A DNA stretch of 64,000 nucleotides from Asanoa ishikariensis. GTDB lineage: Bacteria; Actinomycetota; Actinomycetes; Mycobacteriales; Micromonosporaceae. Below, piece after piece: positions 35,246 to 44,888 of this stretch (position 1 is the stretch's first letter; each line of letters starts with the position of its first letter). The DNA is taken from positions 248,001 to 312,000 of the forward strand of contig NZ_FNQB01000006.1 of NCBI RefSeq assembly GCF_900107455.1. The letters are read 5' to 3'. The position numbers and the translations under genes were made by a program. The notes below the pieces were generated by a model that ran no database searches, was not told the origin of the DNA, and worked only from the letters and a program-made list of their open reading frames with translations.

Positions 35246-35965
35246 TCAGCGCGGCGGAGCCGGCGTTTCCGGCGGCTCGCTGCCCGCCACCGGCGGGGCC
35301 GGCGGCAATGGCGGCTCGCCGGCCTGCTGCGGGAACTGCGGGGTGGGGTAGCTCGAGCCCGGCATCACCGGGTAACCGGGTGTCGGCGGCTCCCAGGTCG
35401 CGGCCCGCGGCTTGAACCACTCGTTGGACGCGGGCAGCGCCAGCAGGATCAGCGCGACCAGCACCAACAGGATCGGAATGATGCCGAGCACCGCGTTGAC
35501 CGGGTTGTACCAGCCGGGCATGGCGGCGTCGATCTTCGCCTGCACGGCCGCCTGGTCCGGGACGTTGGCGCCGCCGGTGTCCGCGCCCATCGAGCCGCCG
35601 ACGGAGTTGAGCACCTGGCCGGCGCCGCAGCAGAGAAGGAACAGGCCACCGACGACCCAGGTGACGATGCGGGCCGCTTTCTTGCCCCGCAGGTTGAGGA
35701 AGCCGAGAACGACCAGGCCGATCGCGACGAGCAGGGCGAAGATCGAGCCTCCGACCGCCACGACGATGGCAACGGTGTCACCGGACTCGGCGAGCTCCGT
35801 GCCCGCGTACGCGTCGGTCAACGCCTGGCGCAGGCTGCTGAGCGTCGCGAGCGTCACGAGGAGACTGACGACCTCGATGGCGGCTACGGCGTAAAGGAGA
35901 TAGCTGGAAATCCGGACAGTGCCCGGCGGCCGGGCACGGTCCGAACCGGGGGCGAGCTCCGACAC
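35246..35965 (-). CDS. Four-TM membrane protein, paralog of neighbour
   Basis: A 239-residue membrane protein with four hydrophobic stretches, a charged loop between the first two (RQALTDAYAGTELAESGD), and a Pro-rich tail after LPASNEWFKPRA. It resembles the 34498-35178 product in layout and flanking motifs but has diverged strongly in the helices. GTG 35965 has a good AAGGAG site four bases upstream and is preferred to earlier in-frame codons. The function is unknown; the proline tail could recruit a partner. It probably forms one unit with the paralog and the SDR. Confidence 0.75.
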   Translation of the reverse strand: MSELAPGSDRARPPGTVRISSYLLYAVAAIEVVSLLVTLATLSSLRQALTDAYAGTELAESGDTVAIVVAVGGSIFALLVAIGLVVLGFLNLRGKKAARIVTWVVGGLFLLCCGAGQVLNSVGGSMGADTGGANVPDQAAVQAKIDAAMPGWYNPVNAVLGIIPILLVLVALILLALPASNEWFKPRAATWEPPTPGYPVMPGSSYPTPQFPQQAGEPPLPPAPPVAGSEPPETPAPPR

Positions 35966-36049
35966 GGCACTCCTTCCTCGAAACATCACAATGAGTGAAG
36001 ATCAAGGTACTAGTAGCGCGCCAGTCTGTCGCCCCGAGACATCCATCGA

Positions 36050-38647
36050 TCAGTTGACGAGAGCCATCACGGTCAGCCCGTCCTTGGTGTCTGCGAGGTC
36101 GACCGAGACGGTGTCACCGTCGCGGATCTCGCCGGCCAACAGCGCCTTGGCCAGGCTGTCGCCGATCGCCGACTGCACGAGCCGGCGCAGCGGGCGGGCA
36201 CCGTAGATCGGGTCGTAGCCGTGCTCGGCCAGCCAGACCTTGCCGGCTTCGGTGACGTCGAGGGTGAGCCGCCGCTCGGCCAGCCGCTTGCGCAGCAGGT
36301 CCAACTGGATGTCGACGATCGCCCGCAACTGCGGCCCGGACAGCGCGGAGAACACCACGATGTCGTCGAGCCGGTTGAGGAACTCCGGCTTGAAGTGCGC
36401 GCGGACCACCGCGAGCACGGCCTCGCGGCGCTGCTCCTCGCCCAGGGTGGGGTCGGCGATCAGCGTCGAGCCCAGGTTGGACGTGAGGATCAGGATCGCG
36501 TTGCGGAAGTCGACCGTGCGGCCCTGGCCGTCGGTCAGCCGGCCGTCGTCGAGCACCTGGAGCAGCACGTCGAACACGTCCGGATGGGCCTTCTCGACCT
36601 CGTCGAGCAGGATCACCGAGTACGGCCGGCGGCGCACCGCCTCGGTGAGCTGCCCGCCCTCCTCGTAGCCGATGTAGCCGGGAGGCGCACCGACGAGCCG
36701 GGCGACGCTGTGCTTCTCGCCGTACTCGCTCATGTCGATGCGTACCATCGCCCGCTCGTCGTCGAACAGGAACCCGGCGAGCGCCTTGGCCAACTCGGTC
36801 TTGCCGACACCGGTCGGGCCGAGGAACAGGAAGCTGCCGGTCGGCCGGTCAGGGTCGGCGATGCCGGCCCGGGCCCGGCGGACCGCGTCGGCGACCGCGC
36901 CGACCGCTTCGGGCTGCCCGACCACCCGGGACGAGAGCGACTCCTCCATCCGGAGGAGCTTGACGGTCTCACCCTCCAGCAGCCGACCGGCGGGGATGCC
37001 GGTCCACGACGCCACGACGGTGGCGATGTCGTCGGCGCCGACCTCTTCCTTCAGCATCGCGCCGCTGGCCTGCAACGAGACCAGCTCGGCCTCGGCGGCG
37101 GTGAGCTCCGCCTCGAGCTCGGGGATGCGGCCGTAACGCAGCTCGGAGGCGCGGGCGAAGTCGCCGTCGCGCTCGGCGTGGCTCTCGTCGCCGCGCAGCC
37201 GCTCCAGCTCCTCCTTGGCAGTGGAGATCTTGGTGATGTGCTCCTTCTCCAGGCGCCACCGGTCGGACAGCGCGGTCAACTGCTCGCGCTTGTCGGCCAG
37301 CTCCTTGCGCAGCCGCGCCAGGCGCTCGGCGGAGGCCACGTCGGGCTCCTTCGCCAGCGCCATCTCCTCGATCTCGAGCCGGCGCACGGCCCGCTCGACC
37401 TCGTCGACCTCGACCGGCCGCGAGTCGATCTCCATGCGCAGCCGAGAGCCGGCCTCGTCGACCAGGTCGATCGCCTTGTCGGGCAGGAACCGGTCGGTGA
37501 TGTAGCGGTCGGCCAGGGCGGCGGCGCTGACCAGTGCGGCGTCGGTGATCCGCACGCCGTGGTGCACCTCGTAGCGCTCCTTGAGCCCGCGCAGGATGCC
37601 GATGGTGTCCTCGACGGACGGCTCGCCGACCACGACGGGCTGGAACCGCCGCTCGAGCGCGGGGTCCTTCTCGATGTGCTGGCGGTACTCGTCCAGCGTG
37701 GTCGCGCCGACCATCCGGAGCTCACCACGGGCCAGCATCGGCTTGAGCATGTTGCCGGCGTCCATCGAGCCCTCGCCACGGCCGGCACCGACGACGGTGT
37801 GCAACTCGTCGAGGAACGTGATGACCTGGCCGTCCGAGTTCTTGATCTCTTCGAGCACGGACTTGAGCCGCTCCTCGAACTGGCCCCGGTAGGACGCGCC
37901 GGCGACCATCGCGGCCAGGTCGAGCGAGACCAGCTTCTTGTCCCGCAGCGACTCGGGCACGTCGCCGGCCACGATCCGCTGGGCCAGACCCTCGACGATC
38001 GCGGTCTTGCCGACGCCGGGCTCGCCGATCAGCACCGGGTTGTTCTTGGTCTTGCGGGACAGCACCTGCATGACCCGGCGGATCTCGGAGTCACGGCCGA
38101 TCACCGGGTCGGTCTTGCCGTCCTTGGCTCGCGCGGTCAGGTCGACGCCGTACTTCTCCAGTGCCTGGTAGGTCTGCTCGGGGTCGGCGTTGGTGACCCG
38201 GCGGTCGCCGCCACGAATGGCCGGGAAGGCGGCGACCAGGTTGGCCTCGGTCGCGCCCTGGGCCTTGAGCACGTCGGCGACGGCGCCACCGACCCGCGCG
38301 AGGCCGGCGAGCAGGTGCTCGGTGGAGACGAACTCGTCGCCGAGCGGGCGGGCGATCTGCTCGGCCGCGCCGATGGCGTTGACGAACTCACGGGACAGAG
38401 TGGGCTCGCCGACGCTCGGGCCCTGCGCGGTGGGCAGGCCCTCGATCGCCCGGGCGGCCGCACGGCGGATGTCGGCGGCGTTGGCGCCGACCGCGCGGAG
38501 CAGGCCGCCGGCCGTCGAGCCGCCGGTGTCCAGCAGGCTGAGCAGGAGGTGCCACGGCTCGACGGTGGCGTTGCCGCGCTGTGCCGCCCCGGCGGCCGCG
38601 CTGGTGATGACCTCACGACTCTTGGTCGTCAGACGTTCGCTGTTCAT
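36050..38647 (-). CDS. clpB: ClpB disaggregase
   Basis: An 865-residue AAA+ chaperone that, with DnaK/DnaJ/GrpE, pulls proteins out of aggregates. It has the Clp N domain, first AAA module with Walker [14 protein letters not shown] and Walker [15 protein letters not shown], the coiled-coil middle domain (about 410-530, rich in Arg/Glu), and second AAA module with [15 protein letters not shown] and [15 protein letters not shown]. The ATG at 38647 has GGGGAG upstream and fits the family start; the frame continues 12 codons further. A HAIR-type HspR site at 38688-38710 places it in the HspR heat-shock regulon. Confidence 0.97.
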   Translation of the reverse strand: MNSERLTTKSREVITSAAAGAAQRGNATVEPWHLLLSLLDTGGSTAGGLLRAVGANAADIRRAAARAIEGLPTAQGPSVGEPTLSREFVNAIGAAEQIARPLGDEFVSTEHLLAGLARVGGAVADVLKAQGATEANLVAAFPAIRGGDRRVTNADPEQTYQALEKYGVDLTARAKDGKTDPVIGRDSEIRRVMQVLSRKTKNNPVLIGEPGVGKTAIVEGLAQRIVAGDVPESLRDKKLVSLDLAAMVAGASYRGQFEERLKSVLEEIKNSDGQVITFLDELHTVVGAGRGEGSMDAGNMLKPMLARGELRMVGATTLDEYRQHIEKDPALERRFQPVVVGEPSVEDTIGILRGLKERYEVHHGVRITDAALVSAAALADRYITDRFLPDKAIDLVDEAGSRLRMEIDSRPVEVDEVERAVRRLEIEEMALAKEPDVASAERLARLRKELADKREQLTALSDRWRLEKEHITKISTAKEELERLRGDESHAERDGDFARASELRYGRIPELEAELTAAEAELVSLQASGAMLKEEVGADDIATVVASWTGIPAGRLLEGETVKLLRMEESLSSRVVGQPEAVGAVADAVRRARAGIADPDRPTGSFLFLGPTGVGKTELAKALAGFLFDDERAMVRIDMSEYGEKHSVARLVGAPPGYIGYEEGGQLTEAVRRRPYSVILLDEVEKAHPDVFDVLLQVLDDGRLTDGQGRTVDFRNAILILTSNLGSTLIADPTLGEEQRREAVLAVVRAHFKPEFLNRLDDIVVFSALSGPQLRAIVDIQLDLLRKRLAERRLTLDVTEAGKVWLAEHGYDPIYGARPLRRLVQSAIGDSLAKALLAGEIRDGDTVSVDLADTKDGLTVMALVN

Positions 38648-38687
38648 GGGCTCCCCTGGTAGCTGACCCTTGAGACGACACAACCAG

Positions 38688-38710
38688 AGTTGAGTCTATT
38701 CCGCTCAACT
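38688..38710. promoter_or_regulatory. HAIR element (HspR operator) of clpB
   Basis: AGTTGAG and CTCAACT are separated by nine bases, giving TTGAG-N9-CTCAA, the core of the actinobacterial HAIR consensus CTTGAGT-N7-ACTCAAG. It lies 41 bases upstream of the clpB start. HspR bound here, with DnaK as corepressor, would shut clpB off until heat shock. An additional half site CTTGAG is at 38669-38674. Confidence 0.88.
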
Positions 38711-38728
38711 CCGGCCGTGTGATCCGCG

Positions 38729-39820
38729 TCACTCGTTGCCCACCATCACCCTGACCCACTTCCGTTCGCCGAAGTCCTCGATGCCGAGCCAGTTGACCAC
38801 GCCGGCAGAGCAGAACAGCGTCCCTTCAGGGAGTACGCGCAAGAAGCAGTCGCCGATCGGCCAGTCGACCTTCTCGAAGGCGCCGCCGAAGACCCGTCCG
38901 GGCCGCTGCGGCGTGGTGACAGCGAGGCTGGCGTCCTCCAGCGCGACCGCTGAGGTGTAGCGCTCGGGATGGCCGGCGGCGCTCATCGGACGCCAACCCT
39001 GGCCGTCGAAGAACCAGATCGCCGGCCACGAGATCAGGTCTGTCTGGCCGATCAGCCAGGCGTACGTCCCGCTGCGGTCGACGGTTATCCGCACCGACCC
39101 GAGCTTCCCGCTGGCGCCGGCCACCGGGACCTGGCGCCAGGTCGTGCCCTGGTCGTTGGAGACCGTCGAGATCGGCCGGCCGGAGTCGTCGATGCCGACC
39201 GCGAAGAGCCAGTGGGCCGCGGACGCGACCGCGAGCAGATTGGGGACGTTCGGTTGCGTCCTGGTCGGCGTCGGCCTGCCGTGGCCGTCGAACCAGACCA
39301 CCCGCTGCTTCTCGTCCCCGTCGCAGCACGCCTGATATTCGCCGAAGATCGGGCGCAGGACGTTGTCGTCGCCGGCGGCGTACTCGTAGGTCGCACCGCG
39401 GTCGAACGACACGTAGTAGCCGTCCGGCTCGACGTAGAGCACCAGGCGCGCGCGGTCCGCGTACAACTGATGGCTCTTGCCCTCCGGGCGCGGGTGGTAG
39501 ACCTGGTGCCAGCTCCGACCGCCGTCCTCGGTGCGCACCACGGCCGCCGAGCAGTTCTCCCCCGGGCCGGGAGCGCCGGTGGTCGAGCCGCACCGCCCGA
39601 ACAGCGCGTAGCCGAGGGCCTGGTCGACGAACTCGACGTTCTGGAGTTGGTAGCTCGGCGGCACCGGGATCGAAGCGTGCCGCACCTCGAACTCCGCCTC
39701 CGGCGTGGGTGCCGGCGCGGAGGTCGGTGGCGGTGGCGGCTTGCGCCGTATGTCACCGATCGAACACCCCGCCAGCAGCACGAGTACGACGGCCGCCGCC
39801 ATCATGATCCGTCCGCGCAT
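38729..39820 (-). CDS. Lipoprotein with beta-propeller (BNR-like) repeats
   Basis: A 363-residue exported lipoprotein. The N-terminus MRGRIMMAAAVVLVLLAGCS has a lipobox (LAGC) with Cys at residue 19. After a proline linker come repeats of the BNR/sialidase type: RTEDGGRSWHQV, SFDRGATYEY and SNDQGTTWRQV, each with the (S/T)xDxGxTW pattern, so a six- or seven-bladed propeller is likely. No sialidase active-site arginines are identifiable, and a catalytic role is doubtful. GGGGAGG precedes the ATG. It is probably a cell-surface binding or sensory protein. Confidence 0.82.
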   Translation of the reverse strand: MRGRIMMAAAVVLVLLAGCSIGDIRRKPPPPPTSAPAPTPEAEFEVRHASIPVPPSYQLQNVEFVDQALGYALFGRCGSTTGAPGPGENCSAAVVRTEDGGRSWHQVYHPRPEGKSHQLYADRARLVLYVEPDGYYVSFDRGATYEYAAGDDNVLRPIFGEYQACCDGDEKQRVVWFDGHGRPTPTRTQPNVPNLLAVASAAHWLFAVGIDDSGRPISTVSNDQGTTWRQVPVAGASGKLGSVRITVDRSGTYAWLIGQTDLISWPAIWFFDGQGWRPMSAAGHPERYTSAVALEDASLAVTTPQRPGRVFGGAFEKVDWPIGDCFLRVLPEGTLFCSAGVVNWLGIEDFGERKWVRVMVGNE

Positions 39821-39890
39821 GACACCTCCCCGTACGGATACGAGTCTCCTGGGATGGGCACGGTTCCCGATCTTTGGATAGGTTGCCTCC

Positions 39891-40391
39891 GTGCGAGTAC
39901 GGGTGGAACAGACGTCGTTACCCGGTATTGGCGTGCGGCACGACTTCGTCACGGAGGCGGGCCGGCGACTAGGTGTGGTGTCGCATCGCGACGGACGCCG
40001 GGCCCTCATCGTGTACGACCGCGATGATCCCGACGCGCGGCTGGCCGCGATCCCGCTCACCGACGACGAGGCCGAGGCGCTCGCCGACCTGCTCGGCGCA
40101 TCGCTCATGCTGGGCCAACTGGCCGGCCTGCGCGACCAGGCCGCCGGGCTGCTCACCGAGCAGATCGCCCTGCCCGCGAGCTCGCCGTTCGTCGGCCGGC
40201 CGCTGGGCGACACCCGGGCGCGCACCCGCACCAGCGCCTCGATCGTGGCGACCCTGCGCTCCGCCCAGGTCATCCCGTCGCCCGGCCCGGACTTCCGGTT
40301 CGAGAACGGTGACGTGGTGGTCGCGGTGGGCACCCGCAAGAGCCTCGACGCACTGACCCGCATCCTCGCCGACAACGATCCGGACGGCTGA
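39891..40391 (+). CDS. RCK_C (TrkA-C) regulatory subunit of K+/H+ antiporter
   Basis: A 166-residue cytoplasmic protein. The N-terminal 70 residues resemble KhtT/CpaA-type antiporter regulators (QTSLPGIGVRHDFVTEAGRRLG), and residues ~92-160 form a TrkA-C domain (IALPASSPFVGRPLGDTRAR ... FENGDVVVAVG). The domain binds nucleotides or cyclic-di-AMP and gates the adjacent transporter. It is seven bases ahead of the antiporter gene, so the two make a KhtTU-like pair. It starts with GTG at 39891. Confidence 0.85.
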   Translation: MRVRVEQTSLPGIGVRHDFVTEAGRRLGVVSHRDGRRALIVYDRDDPDARLAAIPLTDDEAEALADLLGASLMLGQLAGLRDQAAGLLTEQIALPASSPFVGRPLGDTRARTRTSASIVATLRSAQVIPSPGPDFRFENGDVVVAVGTRKSLDALTRILADNDPDG

Positions 40392-40398
40392 GCCGACG

Positions 40399-41652
40399 AT
40401 GCACGAGAGCACGACGGTCCTGCTGATCGAGGTCGGGGCGCTGATGTTCCTCCTCGGCCTGCTCGGGCGGCTCAGCCGCCGGTTCGGCATCTCCCCGATC
40501 CCGCTCTACCTCCTCGCCGGTCTGGCCTTTGGCCACGGCGGACTGCTGCCACTGAACGCGAGCGAGGAGTTCTTCTCGGTCGGCGCCGAGATCGGCGTGA
40601 TCCTGCTGCTCGTGCTGCTCGGCCTCGAGTACTCCGCCGCCGAGCTCGTCGGCAACCTGCGCGCGGCGGCTCCCATCGGCCTCCTGGACGCGGTCCTCAA
40701 CGCGCTGCCCGGTGCGGCGTTCGCGCTGCTGCTCGGCTGGGGCTGGGTCGCCGCGGTAGTGCTCGCCGGCGTCACCTGGGTGACCTCGTCGGGCGTGGTG
40801 GCCAAGGTGCTCGCCGACCTCGGCCGGCTCGGCAACCGGGAGACCCCGGTGGTGCTCTCCGTCCTGGTGATGGAAGACCTGGCGATGGCGCTCTACCTGC
40901 CGCTGCTGACCGCGCTGCTGGCCGGCACCGGGCTGCTCGGCGGCGGCATCGCGCTCGGCATCGCGGTGCTCGCCGTGACGGTCGTGCTGGTCGTCGCGAT
41001 CCGGTTCGGCGGCTGGATCTCCAAGGCCATCTCCGCGCGCGACCCCGAGGCGCTGCTGCTCGGCATCTTCGGCCTCACCCTGCTGGTGGCCGGCGTGGCC
41101 GCGCAGCTCAAGGTGTCCGCCGCGGTGGGCGCGTTCCTGGTCGGCATCGCGGTCTCCGGCCCGGTCGCGCACCACGCCACCCGGTTGCTCTCGCCGCTGC
41201 GCGACATCTTCGCCGCGGTGTTCTTCGTGTTCTTCGGGCTGACCACCGACCCGGCACACCTGCCGCCCGTGCTGCTGCCGGCGATCGGGCTCGCCGTCGT
41301 CACCATGGCGACCAAGACCCTCACCGGGTACCTCGCCGCCCGGCGCGCCGGTATCGCGGTGCGCGGTCGCTGGCGGGCCGGCCTGGCGCTGACTCCGCGC
41401 GGCGAGTTCTCGATCGTCATCGCCGGGCTGGCGGTGGCCACGCCGGGGATCAATCCGGAGCTCGGCGCGCTCGCCACGGCGTACGTATTGATAACCGTCG
41501 TGGTCGGTCCGATCATCGCCCGGTTGCCGGACTTCGAGTGGTTCAAGGCGCTGCTCCAACCCCGGCCCACGGTCGTCGCGCCGGCGCCGGTCCGCGTCGC
41601 CGAGGCGCAAGGAGCACTAACTCAACACACACCGGACGCTACTAGCCAGTAA
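40399..41652 (+). CDS. CPA2 family cation:proton antiporter (KhtU-like)
   Basis: A 417-residue integral membrane protein with about 12 hydrophobic helices, of the monovalent cation:proton antiporter-2 family. Typical segments are GISPIPLYLLAGLAFG, EIGVILLLVLLGLEYS, TWVTSSGVVAKVLADLGRL and LSVLVMEDLAMALYLPLL, where the acidic pair in VMED lies at the ion site. It exchanges K+ or Na+ for protons under control of the preceding RCK_C protein. The C-terminal tail of 45 residues is Pro/Ala-rich. No terminator was recognised after it. Confidence 0.92.
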   Translation: MHESTTVLLIEVGALMFLLGLLGRLSRRFGISPIPLYLLAGLAFGHGGLLPLNASEEFFSVGAEIGVILLLVLLGLEYSAAELVGNLRAAAPIGLLDAVLNALPGAAFALLLGWGWVAAVVLAGVTWVTSSGVVAKVLADLGRLGNRETPVVLSVLVMEDLAMALYLPLLTALLAGTGLLGGGIALGIAVLAVTVVLVVAIRFGGWISKAISARDPEALLLGIFGLTLLVAGVAAQLKVSAAVGAFLVGIAVSGPVAHHATRLLSPLRDIFAAVFFVFFGLTTDPAHLPPVLLPAIGLAVVTMATKTLTGYLAARRAGIAVRGRWRAGLALTPRGEFSIVIAGLAVATPGINPELGALATAYVLITVVVGPIIARLPDFEWFKALLQPRPTVVAPAPVRVAEAQGALTQHTPDATSQ

Positions 41653-41805
41653 CTCAGCGCGCACAGCTGATCGTGCCCGGGTCTTAACCTTTGGCCCCTT
41701 CCGTCGATTCGCGCCAAGCGCTACGGTGACGCCGCAGATGGGTCTGAAAGCGGAAGATCGACCATTGGGCGAGATCGACGCATGACCATGCGGAGCGAGG
41801 TGTCC

Positions 41806-42237
41806 GTGAGCGTGCAGTCGACGTCGTTCAGCGGCTTCACCAATCCCGTTGATCCAACACCGGCGGAGTTACGAGCCTGGGCCTACCAACCGGACACCGT
41901 CCCGTTGCAGTCCATGCCACCCGACTGGGATCTGTTGGTATCGGGCGACCATCTGGTCACCACGCTGTTCGAGCTCGCGATGGACCGGTCGTGTCCGGCC
42001 CGCCGGTTCGCGCTGCACTGCCTCTACATCTACGCGGCCGACGGCATCCGCACGAAGTTCCGCGCCCACCCCAAGCGGCGGCTGCGCAAGCTCGTGCAGC
42101 AGGCCGAGACACTGGGCGACGACCAGATGCGCACCTGGGCACACAACAGCCGGGTGCTGCTGGCCAAGCCCGAGCTCTTCGACTACCGCGACTGGTGCGA
42201 AGGCGGCCTGGTCCGCTCCGGCCGCCGCCTCAGCTAG
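41806..42237 (+). CDS. Conserved hypothetical protein, ~143 aa
   Basis: A soluble protein with many Trp and Arg residues (LRAWAYQPDTVP, MPPDWDLLVSGD, RRFALHCLYIYAADGIRTKF). No domain is known to me; I recall close relatives in Micromonosporaceae, unverified. The helical middle contains HPKRRLRKLVQQAE, perhaps a nucleic-acid-facing helix. The GTG at 41806 has GAGG five bases upstream; ATG 41782 would add eight residues with a poorer site. It converges on the hydrolase gene, the stops overlapping by four bases. Confidence 0.75.
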   Translation: MSVQSTSFSGFTNPVDPTPAELRAWAYQPDTVPLQSMPPDWDLLVSGDHLVTTLFELAMDRSCPARRFALHCLYIYAADGIRTKFRAHPKRRLRKLVQQAETLGDDQMRTWAHNSRVLLAKPELFDYRDWCEGGLVRSGRRLS

Positions 42238-43088
42238 ACCCGCGCCCGGGCGGCATTGCGGATGATCTGCGCGAGCGCCGCCGGTTGTTCCTCCGCGATC
42301 CAGTAGCCGGTGTCCCGCACGAGTTCGGCCCGCCCGTCGGTGGCGATCTCGGCGACCATCTCGCGCAGCCCGGTCTCCGTCGCGGCCGGCGCGCCACCCA
42401 CCGCGGTCACCGGCATGGTCAGCCGGCCGTCCTCGGCCAGCGCGGCCAGGTTGAGCTGCCGGTCCAGGGCCAGCGAGCGATACATCTCCAGCGCCGCTCG
42501 CAGAGCGCCCGGCGCGGAGTAGGCCTCCGCGTAGCGGTCCACCTCGGCGGCGCCGATCGCGCCCGCGTCGAAGATCCGGGACCGGATGACGAAGTCGATG
42601 TACGCGCGCTCCCGCCCGCCGATCAGCAGGTGCGCGACGTCGGCGTTGGCGTGGAAGGCGATCTGCCAGCTACGCGGGTTGGTCATCTGGTGGTCGAGCT
42701 GCGAGGTGCCGGGCGGTGCCGCCTCGACCAGCAGCAGGGCGGCGGTCGCGTCACGATGGCTCAGCGCGTACGCGAAACCGACGTAGCCACCCACGTCGTG
42801 CCCGCACACGATCGCCGGCGTGGCACCGAACTCGGCCCGCGCGATGGCCCGCACGTCGCCCGCCAGGCTGTGCTTGTCGTAGCCGCTGGCCGGGCCGGGC
42901 GAACCGCCGAGCCCGCGCAGGTCGGGCATGACGATCCGGAACTCGCCGGCCAGCAGCTCGGCCACGCGCGACCAGGCTCGCCAGGTCTGTGGGAAGCCGT
43001 GCAGCAGGATCAGCGGCGGGCCAGCACCGGCCACGGCGTAGTGGTGGACGGCGTCGTTGGCCGCCAGCCGACGGTGTTGAATGTCCAA
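42234..43088 (-). CDS. Alpha/beta hydrolase, epoxide hydrolase/dehalogenase type
   Basis: A ~284-residue alpha/beta hydrolase. The oxyanion-hole motif is LLHGFPQTW and the nucleophile elbow GHDVGG uses Asp, as in epoxide hydrolases and haloacetate or haloalkane dehalogenases. MPDLRGLGGSPGP gives the usual cap approach, but the catalytic His is not certain in the C-terminal DTGYWIAEEQPAA, where it is normally followed by H. The reading frame is open upstream through the hspR terminator. TTG 43088 is the first start-like codon after that hairpin, but has no spaced ribosome binding site, so the start is unsure. Confidence 0.75.
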   Translation of the reverse strand: MDIQHRRLAANDAVHHYAVAGAGPPLILLHGFPQTWRAWSRVAELLAGEFRIVMPDLRGLGGSPGPASGYDKHSLAGDVRAIARAEFGATPAIVCGHDVGGYVGFAYALSHRDATAALLLVEAAPPGTSQLDHQMTNPRSWQIAFHANADVAHLLIGGRERAYIDFVIRSRIFDAGAIGAAEVDRYAEAYSAPGALRAALEMYRSLALDRQLNLAALAEDGRLTMPVTAVGGAPAATETGLREMVAEIATDGRAELVRDTGYWIAEEQPAALAQIIRNAARARV

Positions 43089-43107
43089 TCCTCGAACCCC
43101 CCGGGCG

Positions 43108-43144
43108 AAGAAGGCCGGGACCCCCCGTGGATCCCGGCCTTCTT
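43108..43144 (-). terminator. Terminator of the dnaK-grpE-dnaJ-hspR operon
   Basis: A perfect 13-bp stem (AAGAAGGCCGGGA with its complement) and 11-base loop lies 45 bases downstream of the hspR stop on the minus strand. It is a strong intrinsic terminator candidate, with TT flanking both sides, and would separate the heat-shock operon from the hydrolase gene. Confidence 0.8.
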
Positions 43145-43189
43145 TGTCCGATATGGTGAGGTTAGTCCTTCGTCGACTTTTGCGGGCGT

Positions 43190-43651
43190 TTATCGCGTCG
43201 GCGGGTCGGTCGGTCGGCGTGGCCGCCAAACCACCAGCGCGGTCGACGTGCGGGCGGTCGGCACGAGGTCGGCCCGCGGGTACGGCGACATGGACTCCAG
43301 CTCGGCGATCCGCCGGTAGGCCGCGGTCAGCGCCGCCTCCAGCTCGGCGATCTGCTCCCGCAGGTCACCGGCCGTCTGCTCCAGGCTGATGATCCGCCGG
43401 ATGCCCTCCAGGTTGATGCCCTCGTCCTGGCTCAGCCGCTGCACCTCGCGAAGAAGCTCGACGTCGCGGGTGCTGTAGCGCCGCCCGCCACCGGCCGCCC
43501 GGCCGGGCTGAACCAGCCCGAGCCGGTCGTACTGCCGAAGGGTCTGCGGGTGCATGCCCGCCATCCGGGCCGCCACCGAGATGATCAGGACCTTGGCGTC
43601 CGTGGTCGTCTCGATCGTGACCGAGATTTCCTGCTCCTCGTAGGGCTGCAT
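43190..43651 (-). CDS. hspR: HspR, MerR-family heat-shock repressor
   Basis: A 153-residue repressor. The MerR-type helix-turn-helix covers ISVAARMAGMHPQTLRQYDRLGLV and GRRYSTRDVELLREVQRL, with a coiled coil after it (LEQTAGDLREQIAELEAALTAA). HspR binds HAIR sites with DnaK as a corepressor. It is the last gene of the dnaK operon, seven bases after dnaJ. Two HAIR sites in this window (dnaK, clpB) are the expected targets. The C-terminal 20 residues are Arg/Pro-rich and probably disordered. Confidence 0.95.
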   Translation of the reverse strand: MQPYEEQEISVTIETTTDAKVLIISVAARMAGMHPQTLRQYDRLGLVQPGRAAGGGRRYSTRDVELLREVQRLSQDEGINLEGIRRIISLEQTAGDLREQIAELEAALTAAYRRIAELESMSPYPRADLVPTARTSTALVVWRPRRPTDPPTR

Positions 43652-43658
43652 GGGGTGG

Positions 43659-44849
43659 TCACCTCCGCCACAACGTGTCGCGACCCGCGTCCGGCGAGAG
43701 CACTGCGAACTTCTCCAGCGCCTCGCGGGCCTCGTCGGTCAACGCCGTCGGCACCGCCACGTCGATCGTGACGAGGAGGTCGCCGGCCTGTCCGTCGCGC
43801 TTGGCCACGCCCTTGCCCCGCGCACGCAGAACGCGGCCGCTCGGTGTGCCCGGCGGCACCCGCAGCGTCACGTAGCCGTCCATCGTCGGGACCCGCAGGT
43901 CAGTGCCGAACACCGCTTCCGGGTACGTGATCGGAGCGGTGATCGTCAGGTCGTTGCCGGCCCGACCGAACATGTCGTCGGCCCGGACCCGGACCAGCAC
44001 GTAGAGGTCGCCGGGCGGACCGCCGCGGTCGCCCGCCTCGCCCCGGCCGGCCAGCCGGATGCGCTGCCCGTCGGAGACGCCGGACGGGAACCGCACGTTG
44101 AGCGTGCGGGCCTTGGTGACGCCGCCGGTGCCGCGGCACTCCGGGCACTTCTCGTCGACGATCGTGCCGACGCCCTGGCACTCGCGGCACGGCTCCGAGA
44201 AGCTGAACGAACCCTGGTTGCGGGTGATCAGACCGGAGCCCTGGCACTGCGGACAGGTGCGCGGCTGGGTGCCCGGCTTGGCGCCGTTGCCGTGGCAGGT
44301 GTCGCAGACGCCCGGCGCCCGCAACGTCAGCGGCAGCGTGACACCCCGGACCGCGTCGCCGAAGTCGAGCGTGACCTCGGCCTCGACGTCGCGGCCGCGG
44401 GCCGGGCCACGGGGCTGCTGCGGCTGGCCGCGGCCGCCGCCCGAGAAGATCGAGCCGAACAGGTCGGAGAAGCCGGCACCGCCGAAGCGCCCGTCGCGAC
44501 CGGTGCCCGTGGTGGGTCCGCCGCCGCCGCCGAAGCCGAACAGGTCCGAGGGGTCGAAACCGCCCGGGCCGGGTCCGCCCCCGGTGCGGGCACCCCGACG
44601 GAACGCGCCCGCACCGAAGAGCGAGCGCATCTCGTCGTACTCCTTGCGCCGACCCGTGTCGGACAACACGTCGTACGCCTCGGAGACGGCCTTGAACCGG
44701 TCTTCGGCTTCGCTGTTGCCCGGGTTGTGGTCGGGGTGCAGCTCCCGCGCGAGTTTGCGGTAGCTGCGCTTGATCTCGTCGGAGGAGGCGGACTTCGGAA
44801 CGCCCAGTACGGCGTAGAAGTCCTTCTCCAGCCAGTCTTTGGAGCCCAT
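43659..44849 (-). CDS. dnaJ: DnaJ, Hsp40 co-chaperone
   Basis: A 396-residue type I J-protein that delivers clients to DnaK and stimulates its ATPase. The J domain has HPD at 38-40. A G/F-rich linker (about 90-140) is followed by four zinc-binding repeats: CDTCHGNG, CPQCQGSG, CRECQGVG, CPECRGTG. The C-terminal beta domains complete a full-length protein. It lies between grpE and hspR in the operon, as in Streptomyces and mycobacteria. Confidence 0.97.
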   Translation of the reverse strand: MGSKDWLEKDFYAVLGVPKSASSDEIKRSYRKLARELHPDHNPGNSEAEDRFKAVSEAYDVLSDTGRRKEYDEMRSLFGAGAFRRGARTGGGPGPGGFDPSDLFGFGGGGGPTTGTGRDGRFGGAGFSDLFGSIFSGGGRGQPQQPRGPARGRDVEAEVTLDFGDAVRGVTLPLTLRAPGVCDTCHGNGAKPGTQPRTCPQCQGSGLITRNQGSFSFSEPCRECQGVGTIVDEKCPECRGTGGVTKARTLNVRFPSGVSDGQRIRLAGRGEAGDRGGPPGDLYVLVRVRADDMFGRAGNDLTITAPITYPEAVFGTDLRVPTMDGYVTLRVPPGTPSGRVLRARGKGVAKRDGQAGDLLVTIDVAVPTALTDEAREALEKFAVLSPDAGRDTLWRR

Positions 44850-44888
44850 GTCAGCCCGCCTCCCTTCCGACTGTGCGTGGGTTGCCCG

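Noticed and set aside
36221-38662. Plus-strand frame of about 810 codons opposite clpB
   Set aside because: Exact antisense of a conserved clpB; composition typical of a shadow frame.
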